Source of the DNA: Bacillota bacterium
Lineage (GTDB): Bacteria > Bacillota > Sulfobacillia > Sulfobacillales > JAIMBI01
Assembly: GCA_021797815.1 (NCBI GenBank)
Contig: JAJZYZ010000004.1
Coordinates: 65,487-114,662 of the forward strand
Direction of reading: 5' to 3'
DNA length: 49,176 bases
Part shown: positions 43,897-49,176 of the stretch, in pieces
How the letters are laid out: each line of letters opens with the position of its first letter
How positions within the stretch are numbered: position 1 is the stretch's first letter
Made by a program: the position numbers and the translations under genes
Notes under the pieces: model-generated
Databases searched by the model: none
What the model saw: only the letters and a program-made list of their open reading frames with translations
What the model was told of the DNA's origin: nothing

Positions 43897-44360
43897 AGGC
43901 CTGGTAGCGCGGCTCCAGTCGTGGTTGCGGTCACAGGGTCCCCATGAGTTGTGGAAGTGTCCGGCCGCATACGCGTCCGCCATGGTGGAGCTGTCCCAGA
44001 CGGCGACGTGGTCTGGCTTGTATCGCCGTGGCACGAAGACACCGAACCCAGGGCGCGGGGCCGATTGGGCGGTCGAGTCCGTCGGCGCCGCCGCCCGGGC
44101 ATTTCGAGCCCATGTCGGCCCCCTCCCTGCGGGCCCCGCGGATATTCCAACGGACAATTGGATGTAGATGCTTTCTGCAGGGTCTTTGTCTTTTGGGCAA
44201 GGTGAAAGGCACCTATGTGACGGACCGGGAGCAACACGCGACCGAGGATTCGCCCGATCGATCGTCGGCGTGGCAACGGATGCCCATTTGGAAACACCGT
44301 CTTTTGACATGGGCTCCAAACACAAAACCCGCACTCCCCAATCGGATGCGGCTTGAAACT
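43897..44360. other. Non-coding region up to the tRNA fragment
   Basis: About 460 bases without a supportable gene. It is probably native chromosome flanking the attachment site that follows. Its right end is AT-rich (AAACACAAAACC). Confidence 0.4.
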
Positions 44361-44411
44361 TGGTGCGCCCGGTAGGATTTGAACCTACGGCCTTCTGATT
44401 CGTAGTCAGAC
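44361..44411 (-). tRNA. 3' fragment of tRNA-Arg (ACG), integration scar
   Basis: Read on the minus strand, the segment gives the anticodon arm TCTGACTACGAATCAGA (anticodon ACG), the variable loop AGG, the T arm GTAGGTTCAAATCCTAC and the 3' acceptor strand CGGGCGCACCA with the encoded CCA. Upstream of 44411 the sequence is unrelated, so the D arm and the 5' acceptor strand (expected GCGCCCG) are missing. A truncated 3' half like this is what an integrated element leaves when it uses a tRNA gene as its attachment site. The intact gene should lie at the far end of the element, at higher coordinates. Confidence 0.85.
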
Positions 44412-44417
44412 AACACG

Positions 44418-44533
44418 GGCAGTTGACCCCAGTGCGACCGGGTTGGCTGGACTCTCTCCGAATTGCCTCTAGATCGCGTTCTCAAGCGCTTTTCCGTAAC
44501 TTCCGAGTGGACCCCGGTGCGCGGCAGTTGACC
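44418..44533 (+). repeat. Direct 11-mer repeat beside the attachment core
   Basis: GGCAGTTGACC occurs at 44418-44428 and again at 44523-44533, 105 bases apart, both on the island side of the tRNA fragment. The position suits arm-type integrase-binding sites, but only two copies are seen and function is inferred. Confidence 0.45.
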
Positions 44534-44596
44534 TCACTTCGGTCACGTTGCCCCGCATTGTGGCCCCATAAATGGCCCCATAGAGAACGGTCACCT

Positions 44597-44722
44597 CTAC
44601 TCGTTGGGGGGTGTCCGTGGGTCCAGGGTTTTCAGGGCGCGTCGTAGCCCCTGAACGTGCCGCCGGAACGCCGCCTCATCCCCCAGGTCGTGGCTCCGCT
44701 CCGCGGCGTCGAGAAGCGCCAC
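44597..44722 (-). CDS. Small ORF downstream of HicB-like gene
   Basis: A 41-residue frame starting at GTG (44722) with TGAGGA a few bases upstream and ending in TAG. It has high third-position GC and a helical, charged product with ALLDAAERSHDLGDEAAF and HVQGLRRALKTLD. I do not recognise it. It is not HicA. It follows the HicB-like gene by about 70 bases on the same strand. Confidence 0.45.
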   Translation of the reverse strand: MALLDAAERSHDLGDEAAFRRHVQGLRRALKTLDPRTPPNE

Positions 44723-44793
44723 CAAATCCTCAGGTGTTGTCGAGACGGGTTATGGTATCGCACCCTGTGTCCCCGGTGCGCGCGCCGCCAAGG

Positions 44794-45075
44794 TTACGCA
44801 CCGGTCCCGGCATCGGAATGAGGGGCCGGCGGGGGCGAACGCCGCGGGCGGCGCTGGGGGCGCCGCGCGGGGACCTCCACCTCGAGCGGGGCAAGGATCG
44901 GCGATGGCGGCACTTCCTGGAGTGAGGCGTCCTCCAAGTAGAGTGCGGGGGCCTCCCGGAGATGCGCCACGGCCGACTCCACGGTGCGTCCTTGACTGGT
45001 GACCTCCACCTCCAGACAGCGCGCGACGTACCAATCATCCTCCTGGGTCACGGCGGCCGTGAACCGGACCCGCAT
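44794..45075 (-). CDS. Orphan HicB-like antitoxin
   Basis: A 93-residue protein. Residues 1-50 match the partial RNase H-like fold of HicB antitoxins: VRFTAAVTQEDDWYVARCLE, then VTSQGRTVESAVAHLREAPA and LYLED. The rest (PRRRPQRRP-type, ending PAPHSDAGTGA) is Arg- and Pro-rich and not typical, and the usual C-terminal DNA-binding domain is absent. No HicA-like toxin gene lies beside it, so it is an orphan, or a domesticated or decaying remnant in the island. The ATG has no strong ribosome site nearby. Function as an antitoxin is unproven. Confidence 0.65.
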   Translation of the reverse strand: MRVRFTAAVTQEDDWYVARCLEVEVTSQGRTVESAVAHLREAPALYLEDASLQEVPPSPILAPLEVEVPARRPQRRPRRSPPPAPHSDAGTGA

Positions 45076-45407
45076 CGCAGGGTGTGCGTGCGCGGTCGTC
45101 CCCCTTCCAGCTCGCCGGCCTCAGCCCTTCTCGATGTACGTCTGGAAGCTTGGCGGCAAGGGGTCCTGCATCGGCGTCCGGCGCGGACGGCGTTCGGGTC
45201 GCTCCTCCGATCCATCACAAGAGTACCTGACGGTCCGATACCCCGGTAACATGCGGACCAATTGGCATTATGCTTGCGCGAACGAGATGATCGCTGGCGT
45301 GTTCGACCCCGCCCGGTTGGCCGGACTGTGACACATGGGTCGGTGCCACGAAGCCCACTGAATCCGCCGCCACTCCACCCTTCGGGCCTGGCTTCACGGC
45401 CGAGGAG
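45076..45407. other. Island gap, no supported gene
   Basis: About 330 bases. A stretch before 45331 reads FDPARLAGL in one frame and DTWVGATKPTESAA in another just after it. That looks like a shifted reading frame of a lost gene, but nothing is identifiable. Confidence 0.3.
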
Positions 45408-45530
45408 ATGGCCGAGGCCGATACCCTGGAGGTGTGGGTCACATCGCTCGATGACGTTGCGGATACGACCGTGTGGCGCCTGCTCCGGGCCGGCCGAGTG
45501 GTGTCCCGGGCTCAAGGGGGTGGGTACTAA
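45408..45530 (+). CDS. Possible small or truncated ORF in island
   Basis: A 40-residue frame (MAEADTLEVWVTSLDDVADT onwards, ending RAQGGGY) with high third-position GC throughout. The codon pattern continues upstream in frame to about 45303 without any start codon, so this may be the tail of a frameshifted gene rather than an intact one. No family is recognised. AAGGAGGTG begins at its stop codon, as if another gene had followed. Confidence 0.35.
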   Translation: MAEADTLEVWVTSLDDVADTTVWRLLRAGRVVSRAQGGGY

Positions 45531-46292
45531 GGAGGTGTCACGAGCCAGGGGCGACGATGACAGGGCCTGGCGGATGATTAATGGGATCCAGTAAGGCCGA
45601 CTACATCACCATGGCCAATCCGGGGCGCGACCGTGAAACGGGGCAGGTGAACCTCCGCCCTCATCCCTACCGCCATGATGCCCGTGCAGAGGCGCTACGG
45701 CTCCTACACCCGCGCGAGGACCGCTGGCCGGACGCGGTGCTCATCTGGCGTCCGAGCTTCAAGCACAAAAACATGATGAACTTGCGTCGGCGACCCTCTT
45801 TCACGCTCGACACCGATCGGGGGTCGATGGGGGTGTGCGATGGCTCCCCAGGCGGATGCTGTTCTCTGATGCCCCGACCACGAAGCAACGGCGGTTCCCT
45901 ATGTGACCGCCGCCATCCAGCCCGCGCGGCAGTTCGCCGCCGCGGCCGAACAGGTCTCGGCAGTTTCCCGCCCGCGGCGGCACCCCTATGCGGCCGAAAT
46001 GTTAGCCCGTTCGCTGGCCGTCGCTCTCCTGGGCCCCCAGATCTTACTTCAAAACTCCCAACCCGCTTGGAAGCAGTCCATGTGCGCAACGAGGATGTTC
46101 CCACAGTGATCAAGTGGCGCAGGCGCGGATGGGGACCCGGCTCCGGCTCGGTCGGAGAACCGCCCCCGTATTCGCCCGTTCATAGGCGACCACAGCAAAG
46201 GGGGGAGCACTCGACAGCGAGGACAGCTCACACCCTTCGCGGGTACAAGCCGGCGAAAAGACGGTTCGAGGCGCGGGGTAGAACCATGACCG
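45531..46292. other. Gene debris in the island
   Basis: About 760 bases. A plus-strand frame from 45611 is coding-like for about 55 codons (MANPGRDRETGQVNL to VLIWRPSFKHK) and then dissolves into low-complexity sequence. Another frame from 45903 reads VTAAIQPARQFAAAAEQVSA. Neither has a good ribosome site nor a known family. I read it as decayed or rearranged DNA. Confidence 0.35.
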
Positions 46293-47207
46293 TTACCAGA
46301 TTTGCTCCAGCCACGTCCGAAAGTCTGCGTCGCTATTCGGCCAACCTTTGGCCGTCTTCCAAAAGGTCCTTAAGAGCGTGACCGAACGGCCTTTCCAAGT
46401 TCCCAGGGCATACTGCGGCGTGGTTTTGTCGATCACCAACGCAGGCCCCAGTTGCGCTCGAAGCGCCGCGACCGCGTCGGCACCGTTGGCAACGATCCAT
46501 CCCTTGGGGGCCACAACCTGTTCCATGAGGGCCACCAACTGCTGGTGATACGCGTGATACCCGAGTGCTTGGAGTGTGGCGGGATTCTGCTTGGTCACCG
46601 CAATCGTTCGGGGTGAGTGGAACGGGATAAATTCCAGGGTCATCACCCCGAAGTCGTGGGCCATGGTCCAGAATGCCGCCGCATTCTTCATGGCGGGCGT
46701 CTGGGCAACCGCGTGCGCGCCAAGGTAGTCGTGCAGTTTTCGGACCACGTGTCCCGTTGGGGTTGTGGGTCCGGTCACCGGGTCCTTCAGCGTGGCCATG
46801 ACCATGGCCAGTGTCGGGTAATAGTGGCCGTGCCCGCTAAAGGCGTACTGGAAAAACGCCGGGGCTTGGTGGGTCCCGATGTAAAACGCAGCGTAGTCAG
46901 TCCAGGTCCCCCCGGTTGCGACCTGTTTTTCCGACGCCGTGTCCTCGGAGAATCGGGGATTCAGCCCCCAGAGAACCACGTGCACCGGCCATCCTACGAT
47001 GGTTAAGGGAATGGGGGCGACCGGCACCCCTTTCGAGATGAACTGGAACTGGGCTTGGCCGCGGAGTCCAAACCCCCTGTTGGCATTAAAAAGGGCTCGC
47101 TGAAAGTCCACGGGCTGCACCGCCTGCTGCCGGTGGGCATGAACGTTGAGTGGGCGGAGAACCGCGCAAAAGGCATCGGCGAGCTGTGATTCGGTTATGC
47201 CATCCAT
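46293..47207 (-). CDS. Unknown protein, possibly UDG-fold
   Basis: A 304-residue protein with an excellent start (AAGGAGGACGGAAGGGA before the ATG). I do not recognise the family with certainty. Features: VVLWGLNPRFSED (about 78-90), which resembles the GxNPG-type loop of uracil-DNA glycosylases; MTLEFIPFHSPRT (about 200-212); and WIVANGADAVAALRAQL (about 243-259), in the place of a later strand-loop. These could mark a degenerate UDG-like active site, but no catalytic residues can be fixed. It lies among mobile remnants, so a phage-related or defence role is possible. Unlike its neighbours it is intact and has normal high-GC codon use. Confidence 0.7.
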   Translation of the reverse strand: MDGITESQLADAFCAVLRPLNVHAHRQQAVQPVDFQRALFNANRGFGLRGQAQFQFISKGVPVAPIPLTIVGWPVHVVLWGLNPRFSEDTASEKQVATGGTWTDYAAFYIGTHQAPAFFQYAFSGHGHYYPTLAMVMATLKDPVTGPTTPTGHVVRKLHDYLGAHAVAQTPAMKNAAAFWTMAHDFGVMTLEFIPFHSPRTIAVTKQNPATLQALGYHAYHQQLVALMEQVVAPKGWIVANGADAVAALRAQLGPALVIDKTTPQYALGTWKGRSVTLLRTFWKTAKGWPNSDADFRTWLEQIW

Positions 47208-47428
47208 TCCCTTCCGTCCTCCTTATGTGCGCGAGTATCCGCGCTCTCTCAAATCGTGCGCCAATCGAGCCACGAACGATAGGCAGCGTCCGGTTTTTCG
47301 CTTCGGATTGCATGCCTTGGTAGCCGGTCGGTCGATTGGACCCCGTCGTCCGGGTGTGATCGAATCCAACATCCTCACCGACCTAAGGGCTCGTTCATTA
47401 CTGATACAGGTTGGGGGCTGATGGTGTC
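47208..47428. other. Spacer in the island
   Basis: About 220 bases with the likely promoter of the leftward unknown protein gene. No other feature recognised. Confidence 0.35.
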
Positions 47429-47587
47429 GTGCCGCTGGGGCCGAAAGATATCCGCGCCCAGCCGCAGCCCCCAGATTGCCCCCTGTGCCGCCACGTCTGG
47501 ATCCGGCGCGCCCGTTTACCGCAGCACGACTTCCCGCCGTCGCGTGACCCCGGCTCCCAGCCCCAACGTACCCGTCAGAACCCGTAG
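47429..47587 (+). CDS. Doubtful small CxxC protein
   Basis: A 52-codon frame from GTG with strongly coding-like third positions. The product VPLGPKDIRAQPQPP is followed by DCPLCRHVWIRRARLPQHD, with one CxxC pair. There is no second pair to complete a zinc site, and no clear ribosome site, so it may be a fragment of a larger lost gene. Confidence 0.25.
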   Translation: MPLGPKDIRAQPQPPDCPLCRHVWIRRARLPQHDFPPSRDPGSQPQRTRQNP

Positions 47588-47709
47588 TCATCGGGCTCCT
47601 ACCCTCGACGACCCCTGACCACACGTCCGTGGGCGTATAGTCGTAGGGGGCACGGTAGGCCAGGGTCTCTACATTGCCATGCGCCTCCCGAACTACGAAC
47701 CCATCGGAT

Positions 47710-48060
47710 GCAACCCCCATTGATGACCATCTCCATCAGCGCCAGCGCTTGCTCACTGCGCTGGTAGCGGGCAAATAGGTCCGTGGAGAATTGGCCCTCG
47801 CGGACCTGGGGAATGCGCAGCGTGAGCGTGCCCACCCAGGTGGCGAGTTTCCGGGACCGGGTGCCGTTGCGGTACCCCTGGCGCTCCGCCGTGCGCTCAT
47901 ACGGGCCGGCCTGCAACTGCTCCCCGGCTTGTGCCTGGAGCACCTGGTTGAGCACCTTCTCCCCCAAGATCTTCACCCCGTCATCGCCCTGAAACAGCTC
48001 CTGCAGATCGGCGCCGTCGATGGGACACCTGATAGTCAGCCATTGCCGCGGTCCCCTCAC
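47710..48060 (-). pseudogene. IS256 family transposase, 5' remnant
   Basis: The N-terminal third of an IS256-type (Mutator-like) transposase is legible: GADLQELFQGDDGVKILGEK, VLNQVLQAQAGEQLQAGPYE, RQGYRNGTRSRKL, TLTLRIPQVREGQFSTDLFA, YQRSEQALALMEMVINGG. It stops matching at about 47710 and the DDE catalytic domain is gone. The natural start is also damaged: ATGGCTGACTATCAG, which should open the protein, is out of frame with IDGADLQ by a shift near codon 8. It is on the opposite strand from the intact-start copy at 48246. Confidence 0.85.
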
Positions 48061-48245
48061 GTCGGTGGGTTGCGCAACCCGATTGTGACGAGCGGAGGGC
48101 TAGGGGAATGGCTGTTATGTGTGAGCGAGTTAGTCAACGAGCGCGAGTCCGCCCCCGATGACGTCTGAGGGCGGATGTAAAAGTAAAGAGGCCTGAGCGA
48201 CGATGGATTCACCACAAACCCCATCGAGGAGGCTCAGACCCCTAT

Positions 48246-49050
48246 ATGACCAAGATACCACCCTCCCAGCAGCTGCAGCAGCAGATCGAGCAGTTGTGGC
48301 GTCAAGGTAGCGACGGAACCGCGTCGATCCTGTCCACCGTGCTCCGGCTCGGCGCCCAGCGCGTGGTCCAGGAGCTCTTGGAGCACGAAGTGACGGACTT
48401 TCTCGGGCGGGACCACTACCGCCGCGGCCCGCGTCGGATCACGGGGTACCGCAATGGGTACAAGCCGAAGACACTCCCGACTGTGGCCGGCCGGCTGCCG
48501 GTTCAGGTCCCCCAGGTCCGCGAGACCGCCGAGCCGTTTCAGTCCCGGCTGTTAGGGTTTCTCGCGGATCCAGCCCAGCAGGACGTGCTGCAGCGTCTGG
48601 TGACCGAGATGTATGCCCGCGGGCCCTCCACCCGGGACATCGAAGACGCCTTCACCGACGCGACGGGGACGCGGGTGCTGACCAAATCCCAGCTGAGCCA
48701 ACTTACGGAGACGCTGTGGACCGACTTTGAGGCCTTCCAGGCGCGGGACCTGAGCGAGTTCGGGGTGGAGTCCCTGTTTCTCGACGCGGCGTTCGAGCCG
48801 ATGCGCCGCACCGGCCAGACCCGGGAAGGCGTCCTGGCCGCCTGGGGCATTTGTCGGGGCGGTCACCGGGTACTGTTGCATCGGGCGCTCGGCAACACGG
48901 AGAGGGCCGACCACGGGCTCGAGTGTCTGCGGGACCTGGTGCGACGGGGCCTCCGCCCACCGACCACCATCACCAGCGACGGCGCCCCGGGGCTCCTCCG
49001 GGCGATTGCGCAGGTCTGGCCCCAGAGTCTGCGCATCCGGTGCTGGGCCC
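48246..49050 (+). pseudogene. IS256 family transposase, interrupted
   Basis: A second, divergent IS256-type transposase. About 268 residues read well: FLGRDHYRRGPRRITGYRNG, VPQVRETAEPFQSRLLG, EMYARGPSTRDIEDAF, then the first catalytic Asp in SLFLDAAFEPMR and the second in TSDGAPGLLRAI. After RIRCWAH the sequence leaves the family at about 49050, where an ATTATGCCGAG repeat begins, so the third catalytic acid (Glu) is lost or lies beyond an insertion. The open frame runs on to 49133 as meaningless residues. ATG preceded by GAGGAGG about 13 bases away. The upstream 60 bases (from about 48170) probably include the left end of the element. Confidence 0.87.
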
Positions 49051-49134
49051 ATTATGCCGAGGGCCGGATTATGCCGAGACGGCTTCGGCCCCGTACCCAC
49101 GCGGCGGGCTGCGACAGGCGGCGCTCGGCATAAT
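49051..49134. repeat. ATTATGCCGAG repeats (two direct, one inverted)
   Basis: ATTATGCCGAG occurs at 49051-49061 and 49068-49078, and its complement CTCGGCATAAT at 49124-49134. The set starts exactly where the transposase reading breaks off, so it marks the edge of an inserted element. Similar short inverted sites flank some tyrosine-recombinase elements; which one this is cannot be told from here. Confidence 0.65.
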
Positions 49135-49176
49135 CAGAGCGCTTCCAAGAAGGCCAGCAAGGCGTCAGGGGGGCGG
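49134..49176 (-). CDS. 3' end of a gene running off the window
   Basis: On the minus strand a frame enters from the window edge and ends RPPDALLAFLEAL followed by TGA at 49134-49136, overlapping the inverted ATTATGCCGAG copy. A leucine-rich end of this kind next to such repeats would suit a tyrosine-type recombinase, but only 13 residues are visible. Identity is a guess. Confidence 0.35.
   Translation of the reverse strand, partial: RPPDALLAFLEAL

Noticed and set aside
44560-44592. An integrase C-terminus suggested by the minus-strand reading MGPFMGPQCGAT before a stop
   Set aside because: Only a dozen codons are readable, the frame upstream is closed within a few codons, and the small ORF at 44597-44722 ends just before it.
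45581-46381. A 266-codon frame in the island
   Set aside because: Only about 55 codons look coding; the rest is low complexity and overlaps the end of the intact leftward gene at 46293.

Overview
The window looks like the chromosome of a high-GC, Gram-positive, Firmicutes-type bacterium. The evidence is strong Shine-Dalgarno sites (AGGAGG-type), many GTG starts, a T-box leader, an AbrB-type transition regulator, and lipoproteins with signal peptides. An S53 acid peptidase, DsrE-type proteins, a DUF981 membrane protein and an unusual split cytochrome b fit an acidophilic, Sulfobacillus-like lineage. That placement is inference. Coding density is low for a bacterium: several stretches of 0.3 to 1.9 kb hold no gene I can defend.

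Layout. 0.45-2.3 kb: a DrrA/DrrB-type drug-export ABC pair. 2.4-6.8 kb: small housekeeping and resistance-type genes (SnoaL-like protein, two GNAT acetyltransferases, a decayed third GNAT, an Fpg/Nei glycosylase, a NUDIX hydrolase). 6.8-9.45 kb: a second ABC exporter operon, one ATPase and two PF06182-type permeases. 10.5-12.4 kb: a secreted S53 (sedolisin/kumamolisin) peptidase. It is divergent from a T-box leader and a peptide-binding lipoprotein (12.8-15.1 kb), so peptide release and uptake genes lie back to back. 15.3-17.7 kb: an MFS transporter fused to a PlsC-like acyltransferase. 17.8-23.4 kb: an 1842-residue DUF4011-helicase-Vsr protein, the architecture of the known Hhe anti-phage protein. 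23.7-25.6 kb: a cytochrome b operon with a 30-residue membrane microprotein, b6-type cytochrome, large subunit and small membrane protein. 26.6-29.9 kb: a fatty acid degradation operon (acyl-CoA ligase, SDR, enoyl-CoA hydratase/isomerase). 30.1-31.9 kb: a second peptide-binding lipoprotein, paralogous to the first. 32.3-33.3 kb: two overlapping DsrE-like genes. 33.6-37.0 kb: a succinate dehydrogenase operon (anchor, flavoprotein, iron-sulfur). 37.2-39.5 kb: a UbiE-like methyltransferase, a DUF981 membrane protein and an AbrB-like regulator. 40.5-41.4 kb: a collagen-like lipoprotein. 43.3-43.9 kb: a VWA protein.

From 44.36 kb onward the sequence looks like an integrated island. The 3' half of a tRNA-Arg(ACG) gene is left as an attachment-site scar, with a repeated 11-mer beside it. 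Beyond it come an orphan HicB-like gene with a tiny downstream ORF, gene debris, a possible UDG-fold protein, a broken IS256 transposase, and a second IS256 transposase interrupted near the window end by an element bordered by ATTATGCCGAG repeats.

How the genes work together: the cytochrome b module, succinate dehydrogenase, UbiE-like methyltransferase and beta-oxidation genes suggest quinone-linked respiration on fatty acids. The S53 peptidase, T-box and two peptide-binding proteins suggest peptide scavenging tied to amino-acid supply.
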